NCBI RefSeq assembly: GCF_033807575.1
Contig: NC_084725.1
Coordinates: forward strand, 2,949,001-3,013,000
DNA: 64,000 bases
From: Cydia pomonella
Lineage: Eukaryota; Arthropoda; Insecta; Lepidoptera; Tortricidae
Reading direction: 5' to 3'
Every line of letters begins with the position of its first letter. The stretch's first letter is position 1. Under the pieces are notes generated by a model that worked only from the letters and a program-made list of their open reading frames with translations, did no database searches and was not told the DNA's origin. A program made the translations under genes and the position numbers. Positions 11,301-19,351 of the stretch are shown in pieces.

Positions 11301-14300
11301 AAACCACAAGGATTGCTTGGTATACGATTTAAAAAATATAAAGGTAGTTTATTAAATTTAATGTCATAAAAAGTTGCAACCAATTGGACAAATTGTGGGT
11401 TATAAAAAAACAAAACAAACGTATCCATTGCATCAAGTGGACATTTTCGGAAGTTGTATTTGATATTCCGAATCAATCATGATTCACATAGTGATTCCCA
11501 AAATATTGTTGGCATTAGGTTTAACTCAACTTGGGGTCATACTCATACAAAAAGGCCATGATGAGCCTTTAGAAGGCACTAAGTTTCAAATACAAATATG
11601 GTTTCCTATTGCAGATGTTACTTAGCAAGTTGGGCAGCGATGCTGGGTCTGAATCATCCACAACCAAGGACTCTAGATCACCAGCAGCAATGACAACAAA
11701 GCTGCCATTGCCTAAGGAAAATATTAGCCATCCAGGTAAATCAAAAATCATGTGTCGGTAATAATAATGGCACGAAGCAGAATCAATACAGTCCGTCCGT
11801 CCATGCAGTCGCCTCGCCAGCCAAGTATTGAGCGGCTAAGCCGGTGAAAAAAAGCGTAGACGTGTTTATGTTACAACCAAGTCAGAAACGTGAATAGAAC
11901 GAAAAGGTAATGTAACATCAGACAGTCACTTTATACTTGCTTATATTTCCAAATGAAGACTGTGAGAGGCCTAATAGAAAAAGTGATATACACCTAGCAA
12001 AGCGTGCCATTGAGCTAAATATGTCTTGTTGTTGCAGAAACTAGCGATATTACATCAGTATGCAGCCTCAGCGCATCAGCAGGAGCAGAGGCTGAATATA
12101 TCAATCTACAGAATCAAGTCAACGAAAAGTGAGTTTTTTAGCCAGTACACTTACTCGTATTTATGTTGAAAAACTACTTCTTAACAAATCCCCATTCGAT
12201 CATAAATTAATTATCTCACTCAAAAAGTAAAACAGGTAAAATGGGACGTAATACATATTACTGCAGGGGTGCTTCTATTGAGGGACAAAACTAATGCAGA
12301 ATCCAAATCTCATGGAATTTTTATAAAGCTTGCAAATTACTTCGACCAGGACTATGATTGCTTCTCCTGCTACTGCAATTCCTCTTTACTCATGGTTAGT
12401 TTTACAATCGTTGCAGAACAAAAGCATCAGCACCCCCAGAGCCAGTTAAAGAAATCCTCAAAGAAACCCCTAAAGAGCCAAAGAAGGAACAGACCAAGAA
12501 TGTTTCCTTTAAGAACCACCTAGACTACACCAGCCCACCGTCGTCCAAGGCTGTTCCGGAGAAGGATCAGCTCGCCAAGTTGCCTTATGGGTGGACGGCA
12601 GAGGTGAGAATGGTGAGAGACTTTTGTGGGAGCAGTTCCCAACATATTGAGTTTGCATTTTTTCCTTTTTTTAATATATTTGTTATTGGAATGTCAAAAA
12701 TTTGTTGTTTTTGAGACCTTCTGGCGAAATTAACCTAACCTGACCTAAAAACTGACCTGGCCTGGTTATTAATATGCATGTCACCCTCTTCTCTTGGCTT
12801 TGAGACCAATTTAATTTCCACCACCTTCTTTAAATAGTATTATAAAAACCGAACAATGTGTTAACAACATGTACTCTGGAAATATAAGGGTGCTCTGCCA
12901 TTTTCCCTTTTTTGATGATAATCATGTAAGATGATGATGTGACCTCTCTTTTTGCTAAAATTAAATTTAAGGTTAAATTTTGATTCTCCGAATTTACTTG
13001 CCTGACAAAGAACCAACCAAACCCTAAAACAGCTTTGACTTTCTAATCACTGGCCGAAGTTTGGAAACTCTTGGCCTAAAGCATGAGCATGCCCACAGGA
13101 GCCCTCCGAACCCGCCCCTAAGTCCTCACTCAAGCAAGAACCAGTGCGGGCTGAAGCCAAGACGGTTCCAGCCCTTAAGCCAAGTGACACCCCCACTGCC
13201 AAGTCCGTGCCGGCTAAAGTGCAGGAGCCTATGTATACTAAGGCTGCTACACCAAAGATTAATAAGGTAAGACTAAGAACACCATTACTACTTTTCCGAT
13301 TGCAACTGTTTTTCTTAATACAACTGCCATCTGGCTTGCCAACCAAAAGAGAAAACAGGGATTAGAATGGTTCCTCACGACTTATTCATTCAACGTCGAA
13401 CATGTATTAAATATCAAAATGAAGCCGTCTGCCTCATCACTAGAACATCGCGACGCTTCACAATTTACGATAAAATATACAATACAGTATGAATCCTCTT
13501 TCTTGCACATAAAGACAGAGGTAAACAACAGGCGGCCTTATCGCTAAAGAGCGATCTCTTCCAGACAACCTTAAATAATATCGATTCGAGGAGTTTTAGA
13601 TATCGTTGTATTTACTTTGGTTCCTCACCCAATTCTCAAATTTGGTCTTAGATATTTTGCATGTCATTTGCTAAAAATAATTCTCTTAAATCCACCTTAC
13701 AGCTTTATTTTATTTTATACCCATTTTAACCATCCACAGACACCAGAACTACAAAAGAAGCAAATGAAAATCCCCGAGCCCAAAACACCTCCTCGAGATC
13801 AGAAGCCGAGGGGCCACCGACGCATGTCCAGCGTCAGTGGAGCCCTGCTCACAGACCTCATGCACGTGTCTGTGGACCAGGATGATCTGGAGCCCCCACC
13901 TGGCATGGAGAGGAAGGTCATAGGTATGTTTCCAAAGAGACAAGGAAAGAACTGATGTACAAAATATATGGATAGAATATAAACCAAGATTTTTACGATA
14001 AAATGGGCAAATTAATGTCGGCTTCCGGTCCACTGATCACTTGGTTGCTGAAGGAGCGTGACAATTCCGCTCTTCCATTAATTCCATGATAGACCTATGG
14101 CTGGCAGTGGGGGAGTATATTAGTTGACGATGTCTAACATTGTATCCTTTAATAATTAGTTCAATTGACATTAAAACTTACTTCTTACTTCCAGGGCAAG
14201 AAAGAGACCCACCAGTGCCTCCTAAACCTAAACAAGAACCTGAAGACATACTAGATATAGATGCAGACTACTCCACAGCAGAACGAAAGAAAGCCTGTAA

Positions 14301-17275
14301 GTAACTCAAAGCTTAATTTAATATATACCTACGCAACATAGATATTTAGGAATCTATGATGTATTGTGAAAATCGGTCTACAAAATTTAAATTTACCTTA
14401 TTGTTTACATGGCTAGTGATGTGAACGGCGACTTTTCCATCACACACACAAACATAACCATATATTAAACAATATCTAATCAACATTGATTTATTACAGG
14501 TCAAAGAAGAGACTCCGAAAGGAGAAAGAAAGAATTCATAGTGGTGCAGAGCGACCTGTGGGACACGAATACCTTTCAATACACGTGTCAAAAGTCACCG
14601 CCAGGAAAAACTGAAACCGGCCACCATCACTCTCCGATGCAGAGGAGTGTATCAGAGAAGAGCCGGCAGCAGTCTTCGCCTCATCATCATAGGTGAGAAC
14701 ATTGAGAATGTTTACTATTTCAATTCTCAAGAGCGCTACAAGATTAAGGACTGTCGTTGAAAAATATAACCATTAATTATATATACTGATGCAATGTTTT
14801 CCGTCAGGGGCAGGTATTTTGCAAATTAAGTCATCAAATAAGCCTAGCGTTGCTTTTAAACGGGTTTAACATATTGTCTTATTTTTTCAGGGAGGTTGAT
14901 AGCAGGAGTTTAGAAAGAAGAGCTTCCAATGCTTCCATAAATTATGGTAAGTCCAAATATCTCTTAATTATCTAGTGTTGACCTTTTCTGGAAATCTGGG
15001 AACGTGTAGTACGTTCTTGAGGACGAAGTTTAATGGTGTAGTTTAAGCAATGTTAATACATTCAGTGCCGGTGACCCGATAGTCGGGTTCTCTGTTTGTA
15101 GTCGCTGTTTTTCATATACAGGATTTCGCATGTTATTGGCTACGCTCATAGCGTGTACACCGGCACTAAATAAATGTGTTAAAGCAAACGGAGACAGGAT
15201 CAATCACGTGGTTAAGGGAAAGAACTGATACATTTTTAGCACAAATTCTTGACTTGACTTGACTAAATACTTACCGATGCAGCAGGTACCACGAGAGGAG
15301 GAACACCTGAAGGCTACCGGGAAGCGGAGACTCTTCGAATGACCGACCGGCTAGCGAAGGTAATCCTTGGAGTCCTTTATATAAACTTATTTGACCAAGA
15401 GTGACCTTATCCCACCCATTAGATATTCTTTACATTACTTTGCTTCATTTGAAAAATATCCGGAAAGCGTAAAGATGGAAGACGCATTGCGTGATATCTT
15501 GACTCAGTAAAATCAGACCAAAAATTCAAGTAACTAAAAGAGACATAATAATTATGATTTTTATGAAGTAAGTTTATATTTCTTGCAGCGGCGAGGGTCA
15601 GAATTCCCACAACCAGTAAGCACACCCCCGCTTCAGACCCAGAGTAAACGAAGGCAGTCTTCAGCTCAAGTGAGTTATAATTTTATGACAAGATTTTCAT
15701 AGTTCGATCTTACTCTAAAGACAAGATTCAAAGACGGTGGAGTAGATTGACTGCTAAAATAAATATGTACTTTTCCAGTAGTCAGGCAAAAGATACTAGT
15801 ATCTGTAGGTATCGATACGAGTACTATACATCATTGGATTCGTGTTGATGACGCGGCTGACGTAAAGCATTATTTTCAGGTAAGAAGTTACCAAGATGAA
15901 AAACAAGATAGGCCAGAAAAGTCTGAAACACCTCGAAGACACGACGATATACCAAGAAAACCTCTCCCTGAACAACAGGTAAACAAGTTGAAAACACAGG
16001 AGCATTATGACTTTTCATGGGCTATAAAAGTGTTGTGGCCTTTTGTTGAAGTGTGAAGAAACTCTAAAAAAGTGTGCGAGTATCGTGGAAGTTGGTTGGA
16101 ACGAAGCATATTATTATTGATGAACTTAGTATATTATTAATTAATGAATACAAAAAAAACTTTATCGACAAATTAATAATTTAATAGGCGGGCACGGTCA
16201 GGCGAGGAAAACGCGCGCACCGGCTCGGACGAAGCACTAATTATCGAAACCGCTCACAACATTCCACAAATCAGTTCAGAAATGCGACTTACAAGCATAG
16301 GCAGGGAGAACAGCTAAACATAAGAAAACATTTTTGTACAAGCTGAAACTGATACGCTTAGTTCGAGCTTCGCGTATAATTTTTTTCGCCTACCCCTCCA
16401 TCCGCCAACCGTCTGATAAGGAACTTCGTTCCGACTGCTAACTTAACAACCTTTTTTTAATTCCAGGAGAACAACTGGAGACCAGACCCAGACACGATAC
16501 GAGTGACGAAATCGCAAGACTCGCCAGCGAAGAGGTTACGGCATGAGGCAGAGCCCCTAAAACGGGCGAAGGGTGTTGGTGATTCGCCTAGGTTGACACA
16601 GGCGCACACGCCGAGGCCAGACCATCATAAGAGCAGCCCTAACGTCGCGTCGAGGCATAAATCAGGTATGCGACACGGCCATCCTGACGTAAGATGGACT
16701 ACGTATGATACTTGTGGTATTGGCGCAACTGGCTGTGTGCGCGACAGTGTGACCTAATAGCTATGGGGTACATTTTGAGAGTATGCATATGTCAATTCAA
16801 AAAAATGACATTTATGCCACTTCAAGCACGATTCTGCCGATTTGTCTGATTAACAAGCTCCGACCTACCCAAGGATAAACATGTAAATTTAAGCGCCATG
16901 TATCTTTAATTGTAGACTGTAAAATTCATGTTATACTCGGTTAATTAATCAATCGTCTATTGCTGTACTTACAGTAATATGGCATAGCGATTTGTAAAAC
17001 TTGTGTGTCGTTTATTTCCAGGTTCACCAAACAAACGCGAAGAACGCAAATCAGCAACGTACGGGCGCAGTGACTCCAAACGCCAGGAGTCCGTTGACCA
17101 ACGAAAGATGTACACAGCAAGCTCAGAGTCCGAACTTTTCGAGTGCGCAATCTTACCCATCTTCCACAAATTACTCACAGAGCGGCATAAAAGTCAACCC
17201 CATGGTCTCAACCTCACCTATGGCGTCAGCTGTCCTAACATCTCGATAAAATGCGACATAGTTGAATATTTGTAA
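1455..17275 (+). CDS. GABA-B-R2: GABA-B receptor subunit 2, 5'-incomplete gene (29 exons)
   Basis: This is a class C G-protein-coupled receptor subunit. In the obligate heterodimer with GABA-B-R1 it couples to Gi/o, while R1 binds GABA. Twenty-nine exons join without frame conflict into about 1,330 residues. In order they give the Venus-flytrap ectodomain (exons 1-9), seven membrane helices (exons 9-15), a heptad-like coiled coil (exons 16-17) and a long low-complexity tail (exons 17-29). Diagnostic R2 signatures are GRGVMPSVKLAL, RIILGNFNE, KMSSPHLNNLIIIG, SKTWRVHSIF, AWETRHVSIPALNDSK and TLCLVFVPK. They match insect and vertebrate R2 better than R1. All introns are GT-AG except intron 9, which is GC-AG. 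Codons upstream of the first exon are outside the window. The tail is much longer than the vertebrate one, as in other insect R2 proteins. Confidence 0.95.
2321..3038 (+). other. Intron after the exon-1 array
   Basis: This is AT-rich intron sequence leading to a normal acceptor (tttgcttcag) at 3038. I recognise no repeat family or conserved coding in it. Confidence 0.5.
3039..3176 (+). CDS. GABA-B-R2: GABA-B-R2 exon 2
   Basis: Forty-six codons, phase 0 at both ends, from CNAAVGVKSFFD to KHWHLTQ. It contains the conserved GAACTHVTDPIA stretch of the ligand-domain first lobe. Two cysteines are positioned as in the R2 family. Confidence 0.95.
3458..3625 (+). CDS. GABA-B-R2: GABA-B-R2 exon 3
   Basis: Fifty-six codons in phase 0, beginning LSYADTHPMF and ending EPRYAL. 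The segment FNWTRVGTIYQNEPRY matches the family's W-x-R-V-G-T block. The donor is cta|gtaagt. Confidence 0.95.
4189..4364 (+). CDS. GABA-B-R2: GABA-B-R2 exon 4
   Basis: It reads AHNDLISDLDNHEIEIL through EKDIRIILGNFNES to FCEAY plus two bases of Lys. The IRIILGNFN block is a hallmark of the subunit 2 ectodomain. The donor is AA|gtaggt. Confidence 0.95.
4787..4961 (+). CDS. GABA-B-R2: GABA-B-R2 exon 5
   Basis: It completes the Lys codon and reads LEMYGRAYTWLLLGTYTP, then APCSRRDL, and ends TVSGI. It aligns with the vertebrate MYGSKYQW region. The loop between the WW pair and the cysteine is shorter than in vertebrates. Confidence 0.93.
5148..5226 (+). CDS. GABA-B-R2: GABA-B-R2 exon 6
   Basis: Short exon: SPKEYQVEYDRRRGAEY then FHGYTYD plus one base of Gly. 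The acceptor is aatctcag and the donor G|gttagt. Its last 20 bases plus the donor are duplicated about 93 bp downstream. Confidence 0.92.
5253..5443 (+). repeat. Local duplication including the 3' end of exon 6
   Basis: 5300-5323 repeats the exon-6 end and donor (5207-5230) with one mismatch (ccatggctacacttAcgatggtta). A 48-bp block at 5253-5300 recurs at 5396-5443. The duplicated exon piece has no acceptor of its own, so it is probably not spliced. Confidence 0.85.
5635..5789 (+). CDS. GABA-B-R2: GABA-B-R2 exon 7
   Basis: It starts by completing Gly and reads IWAMALAIQTVAQRV, ending LSNVTFEGVT in phase 0. It corresponds to the YDGIWVIA block of vertebrate R2 in the second lobe of the ligand domain. 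Confidence 0.94.
5946..6100 (+). CDS. GABA-B-R2: GABA-B-R2 exon 8
   Basis: It begins GPVRFHNNERKASILLKQFQ and contains VKVGEYCAERD. It ends KWFG plus two bases of Lys. The EVKVGEY block is shared with vertebrate R2. The exon forms the membrane-proximal end of the ectodomain. Confidence 0.94.
6168..6285 (+). pseudogene. Diverged relic of exon 8
   Basis: The sequence aaacagttccaa (exon 8) recurs here, followed by tactacgctgagc (exon 8: tactgcgcagagc) and agtggttcgacaag (exon 8: aatggttcgggaag) in the same order. One frame reads LKQFQKDKERRVKDYYAEL and runs to a TAG at 6283-6285. The spacing shows indels and no intact donor is seen. I read it as an old exon duplication that has decayed. Confidence 0.6.
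6344..6490 (+). CDS. GABA-B-R2: GABA-B-R2 exon 9 (membrane helix 1)
   Basis: It reads NPPKDRTLLLIEHTQV, then a hydrophobic span (IIGIILAIGFLAM) forming helix 1, and ends NIHYRNQ plus AG of Arg. The only donor that keeps the frame into YIKMSSPHLN is AG|GCAAGT, a GC donor. Using the nearby GT would shift the frame. Confidence 0.95.
6758..6867 (+). CDS. GABA-B-R2: GABA-B-R2 exon 10 (intracellular loop 1, helix 2)
   Basis: It completes Arg and reads YIKMSSPHLNNLIIIGC, then TYLSVIFLGLDSSLSSI plus one base. KMSSPxxNNLII is a strong class C/R2 signature. The donor is G|gtatgc. Confidence 0.96.
6868..8419 (+). other. Intron 10 of GABA-B-R2 with an orphan coding-like segment
   Basis: This 1.55-kb intron contains a 40-codon open segment at 7147-7269 followed by AT-rich 3'UTR-like sequence (see that entry). 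A short hAT-MITE-like end (gcaggggtttccaatctctttt, about 7421-7442) has no matching second end nearby. The rest is unremarkable. Confidence 0.6.
7147..8145 (+). other. Possible alternative terminal exon with 3'UTR
   Basis: After ttcattgattcttag the frame reads VFLRNPSVEVTTLAPTLSLS, then FDPGDVDAVNQILGTLTPDY and TAG (7267-7269). Non-coding sequence follows with AATAAA signals near 7871 and 8122. I do not recognise the protein. The internal acceptor tttctcag at 7157 is phase-compatible with exon 9 (AG+G = Arg) but not with exon 10. Splicing 9 to 7158 would give an ectodomain plus one membrane helix and a new short tail. It could equally be a fossil 3' end of another gene. Confidence 0.35.
8420..8550 (+). 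CDS. GABA-B-R2: GABA-B-R2 exon 11 (helix 3)
   Basis: It reads AFPYICTARAWLLMAGFSL, then FGAMFSKTWRVHSIFTD, and ends KLNKK. The Cys in YICTAR is the conserved extracellular loop partner of the exon 13 Cys. FGAMFSKTWRVH is invariant in R2. Confidence 0.97.
8865..8987 (+). CDS. GABA-B-R2: GABA-B-R2 exon 12 (helix 4)
   Basis: Forty-one codons in phase 0: VIKDYQLFMVVGVLLCVDF, then AIMITWQVSDPFYRATKR. The hydrophobic core is helix 4 and the DPF/YR motif starts extracellular loop 2. Confidence 0.96.
9349..9459 (+). CDS. GABA-B-R2: GABA-B-R2 exon 13 (extracellular loop 2, start of helix 5)
   Basis: It reads PHPTSEDIEIVQENEYCQSE, then NIFIGVIYAYKGLLL. The Cys in NEYCQSE pairs with the helix 3 Cys by family analogy. 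Phase 0 at both ends. Confidence 0.96.
9480..9572 (+). repeat. Non-LTR retrotransposon 3'-end fragment
   Basis: ctctggagttgcaggcgtccataggctatggtgactgc... through gccaccgtcgtggtattaaaaaa matches the tail that follows a reverse transcriptase remnant at 53,265-53,360. This copy is the tail alone. Confidence 0.7.
9939..10067 (+). CDS. GABA-B-R2: GABA-B-R2 exon 14 (helices 5 and 6)
   Basis: It reads VFGAFLAWETRHVSIPALN, then DSKHIGLSVYNVLIVCI, ending PLAL. AWETRxVSIPALNDSK is the third intracellular loop signature of R2, which couples to the G protein. Confidence 0.97.
10514..10609 (+). CDS. GABA-B-R2: GABA-B-R2 exon 15 (helix 7)
   Basis: Thirty-two codons: VLADHKDALFVLIAIFIIF, then CTTATLCLVFVPK. 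This is helix 7 and its intracellular end. Phase 0. Confidence 0.97.
10974..11159 (+). CDS. GABA-B-R2: GABA-B-R2 exon 16 (coiled-coil start)
   Basis: It reads LLELRRNGQPGTAQSRIRAT, then ELERKLKELRQYNNRYRRT and KENELQ. The heptad-like run matches the R2 coiled coil that pairs with the R1 coiled coil. Confidence 0.95.
11615..11735 (+). CDS. GABA-B-R2: GABA-B-R2 exon 17
   Basis: It reads MLLSKLGSDAGSESSTTKD and ends KENISHP plus one base. The first residues close the coiled coil (ENELQ-MLLSKLG). The rest is Ser/Thr-rich cytoplasmic tail. Confidence 0.9.
12038..12128 (+). CDS. GABA-B-R2: GABA-B-R2 exon 18
   Basis: It reads ETSDITSVCSLSASAGAEAE and ends QNQVNE plus AA of Lys. The acceptor is gttgttgcag and the donor AA|gtgagt. 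It is included because phase and splice sites fit on both sides. Confidence 0.85.
12417..12603 (+). CDS. GABA-B-R2: GABA-B-R2 exon 19
   Basis: Lys/Pro-rich tail: KASAPPEPVKEILKETPKEP, then NHLDYTSPPSSKAVPEKD, ending LPYGWTAE. A second GTGAGA donor lies 9 bp downstream (12,612), so two in-frame forms differing by three residues are possible. Confidence 0.88.
13099..13266 (+). CDS. GABA-B-R2: GABA-B-R2 exon 20
   Basis: Fifty-six codons in phase 0: EPSEPAPKSSLKQEPVRAEA through TAKSVPAKVQEP to PKINK. Low-complexity Pro/Ala/Lys tail. Good acceptor gcccacag and donor AAG|gtaaga. Confidence 0.88.
13740..13923 (+). CDS. GABA-B-R2: GABA-B-R2 exon 21
   Basis: It reads TPELQKKQMKIPEPKTPP, then GHRRMSSVSGALLTDLMHVS, ending PPPGMERKVI plus one base. 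RRMSSVS looks like a basophilic kinase site (inference). The MSSVSGALLTDLMHV block is the least repetitive part of the tail. Confidence 0.9.
14195..14296 (+). CDS. GABA-B-R2: GABA-B-R2 exon 22
   Basis: It reads GQERDPPVPPKPKQEPEDIL, then DIDADYSTAERKKA plus one base of Cys. It contains a PPxPPKPK proline-rich stretch that could bind an SH3 domain (inference). Confidence 0.9.
14500..14692 (+). CDS. GABA-B-R2: GABA-B-R2 exon 23
   Basis: It completes Cys and reads QRRDSERRKKEFIVVQSDLW, then TFQYTCQKSPPGKTET and ends SSPHHH plus AG. The FIVVQSDLWDTN block is hydrophobic and non-repetitive within an otherwise disordered tail. Confidence 0.9.
14891..14946 (+). CDS. GABA-B-R2: GABA-B-R2 exon 24
   Basis: Short 56-nt exon: EVDSRSLERRASNASINY. 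RRASNAS resembles a PKA-type phosphorylation site (inference from motif only). Acceptor ttttttcag and donor G|gtaagt. Confidence 0.87.
15059..15172. repeat. Small MITE-like inverted-repeat element
   Basis: The ends ttcagtgccggtg and caccggcactaaa are near-complementary and bracket about 110 bp with no coding. It lies in the intron after exon 24. Confidence 0.6.
15286..15359 (+). CDS. GABA-B-R2: GABA-B-R2 exon 25
   Basis: It reads TTRGGTPEGYREAETLRM, then TDRLAK, phase 0 at the end. The acceptor is a NAGNAG pair (gatgcagcag|gt). The upstream AG at 15,282 would add one Ala codon in frame. Confidence 0.87.
15589..15669 (+). CDS. GABA-B-R2: GABA-B-R2 exon 26
   Basis: Twenty-seven codons in phase 0: RRGSEFPQPVSTPPLQTQ, then SKRRQSSAQ. 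The acceptor tttcttgcag and donor CAA|gtgagt are strong. Confidence 0.85.
15880..15978 (+). CDS. GABA-B-R2: GABA-B-R2 exon 27
   Basis: Thirty-three codons: VRSYQDEKQDRPEKSETP, then RRHDDIPRKPLPEQQ. Acceptor tattttcag, donor CAG|gtaaac. Charged disordered tail. Confidence 0.85.
16467..16665 (+). CDS. GABA-B-R2: GABA-B-R2 exon 28
   Basis: It reads ENNWRPDPDTIRVTKSQDSP, then AKRLRHEAEPLKRAKGVGD, ending SSPNVASRHKS plus one base. The basic AKRLRHEAEPLKRAK stretch is notable in an otherwise polar tail. Confidence 0.88.
17022..17275 (+). CDS. GABA-B-R2: GABA-B-R2 exon 29, stop codon
   Basis: The terminal exon completes Gly and reads SPNKREERKSATYGRSDSK, then SELFECAILPIFHKLL, ending KCDIVEYL and TAA (17,273-17,275). 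No donor-like alternative was preferred, because the frame from exon 28 runs cleanly to this stop and a long non-coding AT-rich region follows. Confidence 0.88.
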
Positions 17276-18690
17276 GTAGAGTTTTAGGTTTAGGACAGGA
17301 GCAATACTTTATCTGCGTTGAACTCAACTTCAATGTTTACAACGTTAAAACCGTTCATATCTCAAATGTCAATTGTAATGGAGACAAGACTCATAACAGT
17401 TTCATAACCACGAGTAAAGTTGTAAAAGTAATTGTTTATTCTAAATATTCTGATTTCGTTTTTTGATGCGGAATCCTGATAGTCTAACATCAATCAATTT
17501 TTCGCGTTATGGCTCCCTGATTGACACTGAGTCACTGACACAATTTTGACAGTTCAGTAGTGCTGCCACGTTGACAAAGATTAGGAGAAATAGTAGAACA
17601 GGCGTAGGTATTTTCTAAATATTTTAAGCCAGTTATAAATATCTTTTCTGGTGAAGCAAGATGCCTTTTATTTATAATTCTTATATTTTGGCAATAAAGT
17701 GTTGTGAAATTGTGACCAGAGCGCAATAAACAATATCATAGTTGTTTTTCTTTATGACTAGGTAAATGGAAATTGTAAAATAGGATAAACCGAAATTTTT
17801 GTGCCTCGTGACTTTACCAAAAGTGCAATAACGAATAAAAATACTACCAATTGACGCTTATAAATAATGTGAACTAATTTAGTTTGAATTAACATTTTTG
17901 TGAGTACGATAATACTTGTACAACAATATTAAAATACTTGTCTACCTAATCAAACTGTAGAATTTATTACACATTATTAAAATAACTCTTGTATTTAGCA
18001 GAAACTGATTAAAATTTGGTACGATTTTTAGATATGATTGTAAAAATAATGATTGAATGTTAAAATAAGTAAACAAAGTTCTCAACGACAAGTTCGCTCA
18101 CGGGTTTTAGATTTTAATGTAAAAATCAAGTGTTGTTAATTCTTTAACATCGAATATTATACGTCTTCTTTGAAAAATCGTTCGCACAAAGTTAATTTGT
18201 ATCTCGAAGCACACCTTGTGTATTCAACTATATGCGAATATTCTTAAAATCTTTTAAAAAGAATTTGCAAATTTAAATTCCTTTATGAGGTTAACCATAA
18301 TATTATATAACTGAGACCACAATATTAAAAAAAATACTTTAATTGGGAATGGATAATGAAAACCTCAGGATATTAAGAATATTCCTTCAGTCCTTAATCT
18401 ATAGGTACTCCAGGAAGGTAGGCGTAGTTTGTGCTCATCGTAAACTCTGGCTCACTCTTCCGTATTAAAAGGGATAGAGACGGAACACACGCTAAGCTTA
18501 CCTTTCCGAAATCAGTTGTGATATTCCTAGTCTCATTAATTGTAATATAATGTTAATTTTAATACATTAGTTTCCTTTAGATGTTACAAAGTGCAAATAT
18601 TTGTATGTATTTTCAAATTTATTGTTGTTGGTCCGGCATTTTATTATGTACATGTGCACGTAAATAAAGACTTGATAGTTCTAAGACTTT
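17276..18690 (+). other. GABA-B-R2: GABA-B-R2 3' untranslated region
   Basis: AT-rich non-coding sequence follows the stop. Poly(A) signals AATAAA occur at 17,693, 17,725 and 18,663. The first two would give a UTR of about 450 bp and the last about 1.4 kb. The end is placed just after the last signal by inference. Confidence 0.6.
18663..18668 (+). terminator. Distal poly(A) signal AATAAA of GABA-B-R2
   Basis: Canonical hexamer (acgtaaataaagacttg) followed by a T/G-rich stretch (gtattgtatattgt). It is the last good signal before the next gene. The proximal candidates at 17,693 and 17,725 may be used as well. Confidence 0.5.
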
Positions 18691-19294
18691 AAAATATGTA
18701 TTGTATATTGTAAGATATTAAATAATTTGATTACAGACAGTTTTTTATATTTATGTAGCCCCTAAAAACAGTTTAGGGTTATTCTTAGATTTGATACAAA
18801 TGGTGTTCAATATCATGGTGTGAAATGATTTATCTTAAATACAGTCGAATACTCTATTCCGGGTGTCTTACCAGTCAACCATAGGGCAAATCTGAAATGT
18901 GTCAAGGTGGGTGCAGTGACAAAAAAAAAACATGTTACCTCCTTTTCTAGATAATTAGGCGTAGGGGGCGTAGGACGCTGTCTTTTTAATTTCATTGTAT
19001 GAAATCCAAAATCAACAATAATCGTTCTTTCACCGGCCTCCCTAATTGAAGTCGGTTTTTTTTTTTACTTTTTGATTCTTAAAAATTATATCATTAGTAG
19101 TATTCCATTTTATTTTACTGGCAACATCGCTGTGAAATGTCACTTTCCCTACCTCTCCTCACCTCACCTCACCGCCCATCAGTATTTTTCTATCCTTCTT
19201 CGTGTTTGGTTGTGTTCCGTTCACAATTTCTACTTAATTGTTTCTTATTTGTGTTTATTATCTAATGTTAAAATAGTGTCTGTGTACATCCAAA
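18691..19294 (+). promoter_or_regulatory. Intergenic region with likely vinculin promoter and 5'UTR
   Basis: Only about 600 bp separate the last GABA-B-R2 poly(A) signal from the vinculin ATG. A pyrimidine-rich stretch (ccctacctctcctcacctcacc) precedes an initiator-like TCAGT at 19,179-19,183. No TATA box is placed convincingly. An upstream 5' non-coding exon cannot be ruled out. Confidence 0.35.
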
Positions 19295-19351
19295 ATGCCT
19301 GTGTTTCACACGAAGATCATCGAGAGTATACTGGAACCGGTCGCGCAACAG
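19295..19351 (+). CDS. Vinc: Vinculin exon 1 (start codon)
   Basis: Nineteen codons, MPVFHTKIIESILEPVAQQ, with donor CAG|gtgagt. The start context is ccaaaATGC. The start is fixed by identity with the universal vinculin N-terminus. Confidence 0.97.

Larger units (their letters stand above)
3626..17021 (+). other. GABA-B-R2 introns over 300 bp without recognised content
   Basis: Introns at 3626-4188, 4365-4786, 8551-8864, 8988-9348, 10,068-10,513, 10,610-10,973, 11,160-11,614, 11,736-12,037, 12,604-13,098, 13,267-13,739, 15,979-16,466 and 16,666-17,021 show only AT-rich sequence and short repeat scraps. Examples are a SINE-like scrap near 13,310-13,350 and a retrotransposon-tail scrap near 13,520-13,575. 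Introns with identifiable elements are listed separately. Confidence 0.5.
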
